From Acidovorax sp. DW039 (GTDB lineage: Bacteria > Pseudomonadota > Gammaproteobacteria > Burkholderiales > Burkholderiaceae_C), in assembly GCF_037101375.1 (NCBI RefSeq), contig NZ_AP029019.1, positions 4,219,501 through 4,283,500 of the forward strand: DNA of 64,000 nucleotides, in the 5' to 3' direction. Within the stretch, counting starts at the first letter, position 1. Every line of letters begins with the position of its first letter. This document shows, piece by piece, positions 52,543 to 62,598 of the stretch. Below the pieces are notes generated by a model. The model saw only the letters and a list, made by a program, of their open reading frames with translations, had not been told where the DNA came from and did no database searches. The translations under genes and the position numbers were made by a program.

Positions 52543-53049
52543 ATGCGCCCATCTGCTTTCCCCATGCATTTCAAAGCCCATGCCCTGCGCACCGGAGCCA
52601 CCACGGTTGCTTTGATTTTGATAGCTATCAGCGCTTGTCCTACAAGCGCCAGCAGCCAAACCAAGCCACAATCCGGCGCGGCCTGCATTGCTGCGGTGGA
52701 TATGACCCACCAGCATCTTCAAGGCCGCTGGACCGCCGAGCTGCAAGCCGCTGCGCCCGGTGCCCCCTCCACCCAGGCCCTGCTGCAGCTCGGCCCTCAC
52801 CCGGAGTTGGCACAAAGCGTGCGTGGTACTGTTCAGCGCGACGGGAAGACGGCCCTGGTCAGCGGCGACGTCGACGACGGCGACCTGACCCTGGAAGAAT
52901 CGGTCAACGGCACCAACATCAGCGCCACCTGGACAGGCCGGGTGGTGGATGGCAGTTGCGGCAAGGAAATACGCGGAACATGGAACAACGCCAGCACCCC
53001 CAACACCCTGCAACCTTTCGTCATGCGCAAGCAGGCTACCTGGCAATGA
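52543..53049 (+). CDS. Small secreted protein of unknown function, coupled to pldA
   Basis: A 168-residue predicted periplasmic protein. The signal sequence is FKAHALRTGATTVALILIAISACPTSASSQ, and the mature part has a repeated beta pattern (QHLQGRWTAELQAAAPGAPSTQALLQLGPHPELAQSVRGTVQRDGKTALVSGDVDDGDLTLEESVNG). No family is recognised. The signal region is encoded partly by a dispersed repeat (52611-52660). Its last base pairs overlap the ATG of pldA (ATGA), so the two are coupled; it may be an accessory of the phospholipase, which is inference. Confidence 0.72.
   Translation: MRPSAFPMHFKAHALRTGATTVALILIAISACPTSASSQTKPQSGAACIAAVDMTHQHLQGRWTAELQAAAPGAPSTQALLQLGPHPELAQSVRGTVQRDGKTALVSGDVDDGDLTLEESVNGTNISATWTGRVVDGSCGKEIRGTWNNASTPNTLQPFVMRKQATWQ
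52611..52660. repeat. Short dispersed palindromic repeat in a signal sequence
   Basis: TTTGATTTTGATAGC, TATCAGCGCTTGT, then ACAAGCGCCAGCAGCC: the repeat layout in a coding position, giving LILIAISACPTSASSQ. Confidence 0.6.
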
Positions 53050-54299
53050 CCTCTGACCCCACCTCCACAGCAGGCGACCGTAGCAAAGCCATTGCCCGGG
53101 CATGGCCTGCTGCCCTGGCCTTGCTGCTGGCCCCAGCCGCCGTGATGGCGCAGGCAGCCAGCCCATCTCCCGCAGGCAATACCAGCCAGGACGCCGCGTG
53201 GCGGCGATGCGCAGCCATGTCCGGTGACAACACCGCACGCCTGGCCTGCTTTGATGCATGGGCAGGGCAGCAGGCTTGGCAAGCGCCCGCAGCCTCCGCA
53301 CAGGCCTCGGGTGCCAGCACTGCAGCGGCGTCGGCCAATGCCACGGGCCGAGAAGAAGCGGCCTCCAACGCGCCCGCGACACCGGTGGACACCACATTAC
53401 CCGCCACCCGCATCATCGAGGTAGCCCGTACGGAAGGCTGCCGCGATCCACAGTACAGCGACCTGTCGCGCTTCTGGGAGCTGGAAAGCGGCAGCGACTG
53501 CGGCACCTTCAGCTTCCGCGGCTATCGACCCATCACGGTGTCGGTGGTGGCATCTGACTCGGTCAACCGCCAACCCACATCGACCGCGGAAGGCCATTCC
53601 GCCACCGAGAGCACGCCCTACCGCACCACCGAGAACCGCATCCAGCTCTCGGTGCGCACCAAGCTGGCCCAGGGGCTGCTCACGCAAGGGCACCCCACGC
53701 TCAAGGACTCGGTGTGGTTTGGCTACACCCAACAGTCGTACTGGCAACTCTTCTCGCCGCAGATTTCGCGGCCCTTCCGCGCGACGGACCACGAGCCGGA
53801 AATCATGTACGTCTACCCCACCACGGCCCAGCTGCCCTGGGGCTGGAAATGGCGCTACAGCGGCATCGGGCTGGTGCACCAGTCCAACGGGCAGAGCAAT
53901 CCCCTGTCGCGCAGCTGGAACCGCGTGTACCTGATGACCGGCATGGAACTGGACAACCGCTGGATCGTGAATGCAAGGGTATGGAAACGCCTGTCTGAAA
54001 GTGTGACGAGCGACGACAACCCCGGCATCAGCGACTACATCGGCCGCGGTGAACTCTCGGTGTTCTGGAATGTGAACAAGGACAACACCCTGGGTGCCAC
54101 CTTGCGCCACTCCCTGGCCAGCAGCGACCGGGGCTCCGCACGCCTGGAGTGGATGCAGACCCTGGGCAGCGGCCTGTGGGGCGGCAAAAGCAACCTGCGC
54201 CTGCACACCGCCCTGTTCAGCGGCTATGGCGACAGCCTGATTGACTACAACCGCAAGCGCACCGTGTTCAGCGTGGGCGTGAGTCTGGTGGACTTCTGA
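53046..54299 (+). CDS. pldA: Outer-membrane phospholipase A
   Basis: A 417-residue phospholipase A1/A2 that cleaves phospholipids that reach the outer leaflet of the outer membrane. The signal sequence is near residues 17-40. The extended N-terminus with AWRRCAAMSGDNTARLACFDAW is usual in betaproteobacterial PldA. The 12-strand barrel follows, with catalytic HQSNGQSNPLSRSWNRVY (histidine, serine and asparagine of the triad) intact. The start ATG overlaps the previous stop. A hairpin follows. Confidence 0.93.
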   Translation: MTSDPTSTAGDRSKAIARAWPAALALLLAPAAVMAQAASPSPAGNTSQDAAWRRCAAMSGDNTARLACFDAWAGQQAWQAPAASAQASGASTAAASANATGREEAASNAPATPVDTTLPATRIIEVARTEGCRDPQYSDLSRFWELESGSDCGTFSFRGYRPITVSVVASDSVNRQPTSTAEGHSATESTPYRTTENRIQLSVRTKLAQGLLTQGHPTLKDSVWFGYTQQSYWQLFSPQISRPFRATDHEPEIMYVYPTTAQLPWGWKWRYSGIGLVHQSNGQSNPLSRSWNRVYLMTGMELDNRWIVNARVWKRLSESVTSDDNPGISDYIGRGELSVFWNVNKDNTLGATLRHSLASSDRGSARLEWMQTLGSGLWGGKSNLRLHTALFSGYGDSLIDYNRKRTVFSVGVSLVDF

Positions 54300-54303
54300 C
54301 CCC

Positions 54304-54335
54304 AGCCACCGGATGCAGGGCCGCATCCGGTGGCT
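54304..54335. terminator. Hairpin after pldA
   Basis: A perfect 13-bp stem AGCCACCGGATGC / GCATCCGGTGGCT with a 6-nt loop, 4 bp after the stop. There is no T run. Confidence 0.6.
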
Positions 54336-54637
54336 CTGCTGAACAAGAGCGCCGAGCCAGCCTCCAAGAACCGCTGTAACGACATCGGTACGCTCACAGT
54401 CCGTTACGAAAATCTGCTCAAGTTTTCCGCCGCCATGCCGGGGCACGCACACAATACCCCCCGCACGGCCAAACGGCGCCTGCGTTGCGGGTTCAGCTTG
54501 CAAGAACCCATGCAAAGACGCTGCGAGCAAGGTACCGAGGTGGAGCACCCCGCCGAAAAGAGCGGCTTTCCCACCGTTTTCTCTGCCATTGCCGACACCG
54601 TGCCCCTCGGACAATGCCGCTACAGAGGAACCTACCC
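54336..54637. other. 302-bp region upstream of a hypothetical gene
   Basis: No gene is seen besides out-of-frame reading frames. A GTAACG (54376) and CGTTAC (54404) inverted pair lies at about 54376-54409. A promoter for the next gene is likely here but none could be defined. Confidence 0.35.
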
Positions 54638-55027
54638 ATGGACATGCAATACCAGCTCAAAGCAGGCAGCTACTACCTGTACGACATGCGTGAAGCACCC
54701 AGTGCGGTCACCGGCGAGCGCAGGTTCAAGCTCAAGACAGACACCGTCGCCATTGCCTTCGACGCCCACACAGGCAAAGTGCACCAGCACGGCAGCCCTA
54801 CGCGCATCCAGTCATGGGCCAACAATACACGTCGCCGTCTGCGCGCTGCTGGTGCGCAACAGGAAGCCAACGACATCGTGGTGGTGTCTGGCCCACTGCC
54901 AGTGGATGAACTGAACAAGTGTCTGTGGGTCAGCGGCTATGTGCGCCGCATGTTCTCGCGGCTGGCCACTTTGCCTCACGGCAAACTGCAGCAGTCGTCT
55001 GCAGATCACTTCCGCAAGGCAGCCTGA
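54638..55027 (+). CDS. Hypothetical protein, 129 residues
   Basis: A 129-residue soluble protein, basic toward the C-terminus, starting MDMQYQLKAGSYYLYDMREAPSAVTGERRFKLKTDTVAIAFDAHTGKVHQHG. AGAGGAA precedes the ATG at 54638. No family is recognised, and no signal or membrane segment is visible. The pattern suggests an alpha/beta protein. Its gene is single and ends 92 bp before the converging stress gene. Confidence 0.6.
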   Translation: MDMQYQLKAGSYYLYDMREAPSAVTGERRFKLKTDTVAIAFDAHTGKVHQHGSPTRIQSWANNTRRRLRAAGAQQEANDIVVVSGPLPVDELNKCLWVSGYVRRMFSRLATLPHGKLQQSSADHFRKAA

Positions 55028-55094
55028 AAGCCCTTGAAGCAGTTTTGCGCAGGCTGTGCACCTGCCCCGTTGACGAACCCCGACCTTTCGCAAA

Positions 55095-55119
55095 GGCCGC
55101 CTGCCCAGGCGGCCTTTTT
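55095..55119. terminator. Terminator between converging genes
   Basis: Stem GGCCGCCTG / CAGGCGGCC with a 2-nt loop and T run at 55115-55119; an AAA run flanks the other side. Confidence 0.85.
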
Positions 55120-55592
55120 CATTCCGTCTCGTCGTCCATGACCTCGTCTGCCAACACCACCTCGGGATGCTTGACGATGGTGACAGGCACAGAGCTCAGG
55201 CGCGACACTTCTTGCGATACTGAACCGAGCAAGGCACCGCTGAGCGCGCCATGGCCTTTGGCGCCGATGACCAGCATGTCTGCCCCATGGTTCTCGGCCA
55301 GGTCCACCAGCGTGTGGGCCGCGTCGCCCACAGCAATATCGGTCTCGTAAGCCACGCCTGCCGCATCCAGCAGGGCACGGGCAGGGGCGAGCAGGTGCTC
55401 CCCCGCCTCCAGGCTGGCCGCAGCGATCAGGTCAGGGTCGCGGGTGGTGACCAGTTCATACAGCGTGGCCGGTTCCTGCACATGGGCCAGCACGACACCG
55501 GCCTGCAGGCCTTGCTTCAGCAATTGCAGCGTGTGCCGCACCCCGTCAAGGGACAACTCGGAACCGTCCACCGCTACCAGAATCTTGAGCAT
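55119..55592 (-). CDS. Universal stress protein, UspA type
   Basis: A 157-residue stand-alone UspA-fold protein. The N-terminus is KILVAVDGSELS, and the ATP-binding type motif is VIGAKGHGALSGALLGSVS near residue 112. Members bind ATP or AMP and are induced by starvation or stress. GGAGATCAGC precedes the ATG. It is separated from tgt by the 269-bp inverted repeat. Confidence 0.92.
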   Translation of the reverse strand: MLKILVAVDGSELSLDGVRHTLQLLKQGLQAGVVLAHVQEPATLYELVTTRDPDLIAAASLEAGEHLLAPARALLDAAGVAYETDIAVGDAAHTLVDLAENHGADMLVIGAKGHGALSGALLGSVSQEVSRLSSVPVTIVKHPEVVLADEVMDDETE

Positions 55593-57166
<1,574 letters not shown>

Positions 57167-57192
57167 GTCAGGCATCTCGGCTCCCCGCTTGA

Positions 57193-57304
57193 GAGCGGCT
57201 CACACACCCCAGCGAAGCGACCCTGGCCAGGCATTCCGTCGCAGGCAGTACATCAGGTACGACAAGACGGGACAACGACGTCAGGGGGGTTGTGTGAGCC
57301 GCTC
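57193..57304 (+). repeat. 112-bp near-palindromic element, copy 3
   Basis: Ends GAGCGGCTCACACACCC and GGGTTGTGTGAGCCGCTC, with the same interior as copy 2 (CAGCGAAGCG.., GACAAGACGG). It lies 26 bp downstream of tgt. Confidence 0.88.
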
Positions 57305-57447
57305 TTATCCCTGCGGGGAAACCGGCATGCCGCACTGAAGACACACCAATCGGATACAACCTGGCCTCTCGTTCACGCCATTGCAGCAGCGAAAGCCTTG
57401 AAAGCCTTGGTAAACGGTAGAGCGCACCACTTTTTTCAGACCACCCT

Positions 57448-58629
57448 ATGGTCTTCAGCATCCACCTGCCCACTGTTCTTCTGGTCTACAAGACGGCCCT
57501 GGCGGCGGGCGCTGTGGGCATCTACCACGTCAGTCGGCACTCATGCCGCCCCCGGGGGCTGAAGCCGCTGGCGCTGGCCTATCTGCTGCTGGCCCTGGGC
57601 GCGGAACTGGCCGCACGGGGTGAGTACCTTGCCCTGCCCTTGTGGCTGTGGACGCACGGCAGCCTGCTGCTGGGTACGGTGGCCTACCCGCTGTTCTGGG
57701 CCAGCATGCGCGCGCTGAGCGGCAGACGCGCCATTCCCGTCAAAACGCTGGCAGCCATTCCGGCCGGCCTCTTCGCCCTGGGCTTGCTCACGCAGTTTCC
57801 TCTCAACAACCTGCACCGTGCGGGCGTGTTCCATGCCACAGCGACCGTAGCGCTGCTGCTTTCGTCCTGGGACATCTGGCGCGACCGGCGCGCCGAGCCC
57901 CTGCCCTCCCGTGTACCGCTGGCGGCCTTCCTTTTGCTCAGTGCCTGCATCTATGCGCTGCGGTTGGGCTTTATCGTGAACGAAAACGCAGCCTCCGCCG
58001 GGTTTGCGTGGGCCTTCTATATCCAGATGTTCTGCCACTTCGGCATCGCCCTCATGGTGGCAGCCTTGTCCAGCGAGCGGGCTTCCGAGCGCCTGGAGCA
58101 ACTCGCGCACACCGACCTGCTCACAGGCGTGGGCAACCGCCGCTGGCTGGCATCGCGACTGCCAGCGCATCTGCCCCCTGACAGTGCCGTGATGCTGATT
58201 GACCTCGATCACTTCAAGCGCACCAACGACACATACGGCCACGCTGCGGGCGACCAGGTACTGGCCGCCTGCGCCCAATGTCTGCGCAGCCAATTGCGCG
58301 AATCGGATGTGCTGGGGCGGATGGGAGGCGAAGAGTTTGTGGTTTACCTGCCCGATGCCACGGCAGAGGCCGCGCGAGTGACGGCCCAGCGACTGTGCGA
58401 TGCAGCAGCCCGGCTGGAGGTGGCCACCGACGCAGGCCTGCTGCGTGCTACCGTCAGCATTGGCCTGGCATGTGCACGCAAGGCCGGGGGAAGCTCGGAG
58501 CAATGGCAGCAGGCGGCCGATCAGGCCCTCTACCAGGCCAAGCGCGAAGGCCGCAACCGGGTGGTGGCTGTAGACCACCTGCCGCCCCCCTCAAGCACCG
58601 CCATTCCCCACAGGGCGAGCGAGGGTTAA
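57448..58629 (+). CDS. Membrane diguanylate cyclase
   Basis: A 393-residue c-di-GMP synthase. The N-terminal part has about seven membrane helices (residues 5-200). The catalytic GGDEF domain follows: HTDLLTGVGNRRWLA, LIDLDHFKRTNDTYGHAAGDQVLA and active-site GGEEF in LGRMGGEEFVVYL. The feedback I-site RxxD is present five residues upstream (RESD), so product inhibition is expected. ATG 57448 is weakly supported. The sensed signal is unknown. Confidence 0.92.
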   Translation: MVFSIHLPTVLLVYKTALAAGAVGIYHVSRHSCRPRGLKPLALAYLLLALGAELAARGEYLALPLWLWTHGSLLLGTVAYPLFWASMRALSGRRAIPVKTLAAIPAGLFALGLLTQFPLNNLHRAGVFHATATVALLLSSWDIWRDRRAEPLPSRVPLAAFLLLSACIYALRLGFIVNENAASAGFAWAFYIQMFCHFGIALMVAALSSERASERLEQLAHTDLLTGVGNRRWLASRLPAHLPPDSAVMLIDLDHFKRTNDTYGHAAGDQVLAACAQCLRSQLRESDVLGRMGGEEFVVYLPDATAEAARVTAQRLCDAAARLEVATDAGLLRATVSIGLACARKAGGSSEQWQQAADQALYQAKREGRNRVVAVDHLPPPSSTAIPHRASEG

Positions 58630-58664
58630 CCTCCGGCCTCTGCAGGTTGCGCAACAGCGCAGCG

Positions 58665-60020
58665 TCAGCGCCCCACGTCCGCCAGATCCAGGCGGCTGGT
58701 CTCGCGGCTGGTCCACAAGGCAGCCAGCGTGAACAGGCCGTTGGCGGCCAGGTACAGACCCACGCCCCCCAGGCCATAGGCCTTGTTCAGGTCAATCGCG
58801 ATCAGCGTCGGCAGCGATGCGCCCACGATGGACGACAGGTTGTAGGCCATGGAAGCGCCCGAATAGCGCACTTCGGTCGGGAACAGTTCAGGCAACAGCG
58901 CGGCCATGGGGCCAAAGGTGCAGCCCATCAGCGCCATGCCGATCACGATGAACAGCAGCACGGAGCCTGGCGTGCCGTGGGTGAGCAGGGCAGGCATCAG
59001 CGCGCCAAAGGCCATGATGCCCACCGTGACGGCCATCATCCAGCGGCGACGGCCCCAGCGGTCGGCCTGGTGCCCCGCCACCATGCAGAAGATGCCGAAC
59101 ACGATGGCCCCGATCAGCAGGATGCCCGTGAATGTGTTGGCCGGAATGCCCAGCCCCGTGGGGTGGCCTGCGGCAGAAACACCCGCCGGGCTCTTGGAAT
59201 ACACCTGCACAAACGCGGTCATCAGGTAGAACAGCACATAGGTCGTGGTCATGATCAGTGCGCCCTGCAGCACCTTGCCACCATTCTGGGTGAACACGGC
59301 GCTGACCGGAGCACGCAGCTTGCGGCCAGCCTTTTCCACGTCCTGGAAGACTTGGCTTTCATGCAGCGTCAGGCGCACATAGAGCCCCACCGCCACTAGC
59401 ACGATGGAGAGCACGAACGGAATGCGCCAGCCCCAGGCCACCATCGCATCGGGGCCGATGATGGAGGTGATCACGAAGAACACGCCATTGGCCGCAAACA
59501 GGCCGATGGGTGCGCCCAGTTGCGGAAAGCTGCCAAACCAGCCGCGCTTGCCTGCTGGGGCGTTTTCTGTGGCGACCAGGGCTGCGCCACCCCATTCGCC
59601 GCCCAGGCCAATGCCTTGGCCGATGCGGAACAGGCACAGCAGCAGCGGTGCGGCGATGCCAATCTGCTCGTAACTGGGCAGCAGACCGATGGCCACGGTG
59701 GAAAGCCCCATGGTCAACAGCGACGCCACCAGCGTCTGCTTGCGTCCGATGCGGTCTCCATAGTGGCCAAACAGGGCCGAGCCCACGGGCCGCGCCAGAA
59801 AGGCAAGCGCCAGAGTGGACAGCGACAGCAGCGTGGCCACTGCGGGGTCTCCCTTGGGGAAGAACTGGCTGTTGAAGACCAGCACAGCCGCAGCAGCGTA
59901 GATGTAGTAATCGTAGAACTCGATGGCGGTGCCAATCAGCGAGGCAACAGCCACCTTCTGGGGGGAATTGCGGGGAGGGGTTTGCGGCGCATCGGCTGCG
60001 CCGGCGGGGGAAGCGGACAT
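58665..60020 (-). CDS. MFS transporter of the metabolite:H+ symporter (MHS) type
   Basis: A 451-residue major facilitator. The hallmark SLIGTAIEFYDYYIYAAAAVLVFN opens the protein; the central signature GLGGEWGGAALVATENAP and the inter-domain motif DRWGRR follow. Relatives import organic acids, proline/betaine, shikimate or aromatic compounds. ATG 60020 is the true start; the TTG just above is not needed. Monocistronic. Confidence 0.9.
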   Translation of the reverse strand: MSASPAGAADAPQTPPRNSPQKVAVASLIGTAIEFYDYYIYAAAAVLVFNSQFFPKGDPAVATLLSLSTLALAFLARPVGSALFGHYGDRIGRKQTLVASLLTMGLSTVAIGLLPSYEQIGIAAPLLLCLFRIGQGIGLGGEWGGAALVATENAPAGKRGWFGSFPQLGAPIGLFAANGVFFVITSIIGPDAMVAWGWRIPFVLSIVLVAVGLYVRLTLHESQVFQDVEKAGRKLRAPVSAVFTQNGGKVLQGALIMTTTYVLFYLMTAFVQVYSKSPAGVSAAGHPTGLGIPANTFTGILLIGAIVFGIFCMVAGHQADRWGRRRWMMAVTVGIMAFGALMPALLTHGTPGSVLLFIVIGMALMGCTFGPMAALLPELFPTEVRYSGASMAYNLSSIVGASLPTLIAIDLNKAYGLGGVGLYLAANGLFTLAALWTSRETSRLDLADVGR

Positions 60021-60265
60021 CAATACCTTTCGGGATCAGGCTCCGCAAGGGCTGGTGCTGTAAACACCAGTGGCACGAGCTGCGGCCAAGCCTAGGGAAA
60101 ACCCTCAATTTTAAAAATCGCACTGTGCCTTCGCGCCTGCAACCCATCTCCATCCACGAAATCAGCCAGCACGTCCCGCGATGGATAAGGGCAAAACCCC
60201 GCAGTGGGCGCGCCCGCAAGCGGGCGGGCAATAATCCGCCGAGCTGACGCACTACGGAGCCCTTT

Positions 60266-61222
60266 GTGACCCTCTCTTCCACGCTCTCTGCGCCCTCCGT
60301 CCATCCGCCCATGCATGTACTGGTCACCGGCGGCACGGGTTTTATCGGCACCGCGCTGGTCAAGCAATTGCTGGAAGCTGGCCACCGCATCACGGTGTTG
60401 ACCCGACAACCGCAGCGTGCACTGGCGCGCTTTCAGCGGCCTCAAGGCACCCAGGGCCCGGTGCAGGCAATACGTTCATTGGCCGAGCTGCCGGCAACGA
60501 CTCCGATCGACGCCATCGTGAACCTCGCGGGCGCGCCCGTAGTGGGCCCGCCCTGGACGGCCAGGCGGCGGCAAGCGCTGCTGGACAGCCGCGTAGGCGT
60601 GACCGAATCGCTTCTGGCCTGGCTGCAAGGTGCAGAGCACCAGCCTGCGGTGTGGGTGCAGGCCTCGGCCATCGGCTATTACGGGGTGCGGCCACCCGAA
60701 GAAACACTGACCGAAACCAGCGCTCCGGGCAGCGGCTTCATGTCGGAGCTGTGCGTGCGCTGGGAGGCCGCTGCGGCCCAGGCAGCCCAGCGGGGTGTGC
60801 GCCAGGTGGTGCTGCGCCTGGGCGTGGTGCTGGGCCCCGGGGGCGCGCTGCCGCCATTGCTGCTGCCCATTCGCCTGGGTGTGGGTGGGCGCATGGGCTC
60901 AGGTCGGCAGGTGATGAGCTGGATTCACCGCCACGATGTGCTGACCCTGATCACCACCGCACTGCACAACCCGCAAATGCATGGGGTGTACAACGCCACC
61001 GCCCCCGAGCCCGTGACACAGGCACGGTTTGTGGCAACCGCAGGCCAGTTGCTGCACCGCCCCGTGTGGCTGCCTGTGCCCGCTGCACCGCTGCGCTGGG
61101 CGATGGGTGAAATGGCGCAGCTTTTTGTGGACGGGCAAAACGTAGTGCCCGCCCGACTGCAGGCGGAAGGCTTCGCCTTCCGTTACCCTACGCTGCAGCA
61201 AGCCCTGCGCGACTTGGTCTAG
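60266..61222 (+). CDS. TIGR01777 family sugar-nucleotide epimerase-like protein
   Basis: A 318-residue extended short-chain dehydrogenase. The Rossmann loop is LVTGGTGFIGTAL; other landmarks are VNLAGAPVVGPPWTARRRQAL and ASAIGYYGVRPPEETLTE, with the catalytic tyrosine in GYYG. The GTG start 60266 has GGAG seven bases upstream; an internal ATG at 60311 (MHVLVTGG) is an alternative. Function of the family is unknown (a YfcH-like SDR). Followed by a dispersed repeat and a small membrane protein gene. Confidence 0.9.
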   Translation: MTLSSTLSAPSVHPPMHVLVTGGTGFIGTALVKQLLEAGHRITVLTRQPQRALARFQRPQGTQGPVQAIRSLAELPATTPIDAIVNLAGAPVVGPPWTARRRQALLDSRVGVTESLLAWLQGAEHQPAVWVQASAIGYYGVRPPEETLTETSAPGSGFMSELCVRWEAAAAQAAQRGVRQVVLRLGVVLGPGGALPPLLLPIRLGVGGRMGSGRQVMSWIHRHDVLTLITTALHNPQMHGVYNATAPEPVTQARFVATAGQLLHRPVWLPVPAAPLRWAMGEMAQLFVDGQNVVPARLQAEGFAFRYPTLQQALRDLV

Positions 61223-61241
61223 CCAACACCCGCCGCACGGC

Positions 61242-61300
61242 AAATGCTATCAATAACGTAGCTTGCTGCGCTTAATAGACGGGCTGTAGAGGCATATTTG
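61242..61300 (+). repeat. Short dispersed palindromic repeat
   Basis: AAATGCTATCAATAACG, TAGCTTGCTGCGCTTAATA and ACGGGCTGTAGAGGC make one copy. Its right end supplies an AGAGG five bases before the TTG of the next gene. Confidence 0.6.
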
Positions 61301-61831
61301 AAACCCATCACTTCGTGGCTGCTGGCCCCACTGCGCTGGCTCTCCCGACTGGGCACCTGGCTATTGGCCGTCCTGGTCGCCTTTGAGGAATGGGGCTGGG
61401 AGCCCCTGCAGCGGGTGCTCGCACGCATCGGGCGCTGGCCGGGGTTCCGGTGGATCGAGGGCTTTGTGCGCTCTCTGCCGCCCTGGGCAGCGCTGGCGCT
61501 GTTTGTGCTGCCGTCCCTCACCCTGCTACCCATCAAATTGCTGGCCCTGTGGGCCATGGGGCACGGCCATGTGGGGCTGGGCATGCTCATCATTCTGGGG
61601 GCCAAGGTGGTGGGCACCGCGGTGCTGGCGCGCCTGTTCACGCTGACGCGCCCGGCCCTCATGCAACTGCACTGGTTTGCCTGGCTGTACCAGCGCTGGG
61701 TGGACTTCAAGGAACCCCTGTTGGTGCGTGTGCGCGCATCGTGGCCCTGGCGGGCGGCCCGCGCCATCAAGCGGCGGCTGGGCACGCGCTGGCGCATGTG
61801 GTGGCGGGGGCACACCCCGCCCGGCGCCTGA
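61298..61831 (+). CDS. Conserved membrane protein with TTG start
   Basis: A 177-residue membrane protein: an N-terminal hydrophobic stretch (LLAPLRWLSRLGTWLLAVLVAFEEWGWEPLQ), two helices at residues 62-105 (WAALALFVLPSLTLLPIKLLALWAM and GMLIILGAKVVGTAVLARLF) and an arginine/tryptophan-rich C-terminus (RAARAIKRRLGTRWRMWWRG). The start is a TTG at 61298 preceded by AGAGG, both within a dispersed repeat. Function unknown. Confidence 0.78.
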   Translation: MKPITSWLLAPLRWLSRLGTWLLAVLVAFEEWGWEPLQRVLARIGRWPGFRWIEGFVRSLPPWAALALFVLPSLTLLPIKLLALWAMGHGHVGLGMLIILGAKVVGTAVLARLFTLTRPALMQLHWFAWLYQRWVDFKEPLLVRVRASWPWRAARAIKRRLGTRWRMWWRGHTPPGA

Positions 61832-61844
61832 CGCGAGCCAAGAC

Positions 61845-62546
61845 TCACATCACCACGTAGTCCGGGTGGCGGGCACAAATCTCGTCGAGCTGGCTCAGCG
61901 TGCCTGAGAGGTGGGCGCGCAGTTGGTCCTGGGCATCGGCCGGGTTCCCCGCCGCAATGGCGTCGACGATGGCGCGGTGGTCACGCACCACGGCGGCGGT
62001 CTTGCCCTCGGTGGGCAGGTGCAGGCGGCGCAGGCGGTCCACATGGCCGGACATGCGGCGTACCAAGTCCCACAGGCCGGCCACCCCGGCCGCCTCGTAC
62101 ATCAGGCGGTGAAAGTCCTGGTCGGCAGCCACAAACTCGCTGTACTGCTCAGGCCCCATCACCGCCTGCATGCGCTCCACCTGGGCCTGCAGGCGGGCCA
62201 GCGTGGCGGCATCGGGCTGCAGGGCCAGGGTGCGCACCACTTCCAGCTCGATAGAGCGGCGCAGGTAGTGCGCCTGCTTGGCGGCACTGATGTCGATGCG
62301 GCTGACCACCGTGGCGTGCTGCGGAAAGATGTCGACCAACCCCTCCTCGCCCAGCTTGAGCAGCGCGTCGCGGATGGGGGTCTGGCTGATGCCGAATTGC
62401 TCAGCCAGCTCGGCGCGGGCCAGCACGGTGCCGGGCACCAGGTCCAGCGCCACGATGGCTTCGCGCAGTTTTTCAAACACCTGGGGCGCGGCATGGCGCG
62501 AGCGGTCCAGGCGGACTTTTTCGATCATTTTTTCAATCACGGGCAT
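61845..62546 (-). CDS. GntR family (FCD-type) regulator
   Basis: A 233-residue regulator with a GntR winged helix (VPGTVLARAELAEQFGISQTPIRDALLKLGEEGLVDIFPQHATVVS) and a C-terminal FCD ligand-binding domain with metal-binding histidines (RLMYEAAGV, VRDHRAIVDAIAAG). The start ATG is at 62546. It diverges from the IlvD/Edd-type dehydratase gene across an 18-bp perfect palindrome, so repression of that gene, relieved by its substrate, is the simplest model. Sugar-acid type ligands are common for such regulators. Confidence 0.88.
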   Translation of the reverse strand: MPVIEKMIEKVRLDRSRHAAPQVFEKLREAIVALDLVPGTVLARAELAEQFGISQTPIRDALLKLGEEGLVDIFPQHATVVSRIDISAAKQAHYLRRSIELEVVRTLALQPDAATLARLQAQVERMQAVMGPEQYSEFVAADQDFHRLMYEAAGVAGLWDLVRRMSGHVDRLRRLHLPTEGKTAAVVRDHRAIVDAIAAGNPADAQDQLRAHLSGTLSQLDEICARHPDYVVM

Positions 62547-62567
62547 GGGCGGGATTGTCGCATTGAC

Positions 62568-62585
62568 GCACTAATATATTAGTGC
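62568..62585. promoter_or_regulatory. Perfect palindromic operator, GntR type
   Basis: GCACTAATATATTAGTGC, an 18-bp perfect palindrome, lies in the 52-bp gap between the divergent GntR and dehydratase genes. FCD-type GntR operators are often short palindromes with TNGT/ACNA-like ends. Confidence 0.7.
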
Positions 62586-62598
62586 TTTAATGTTTTGC

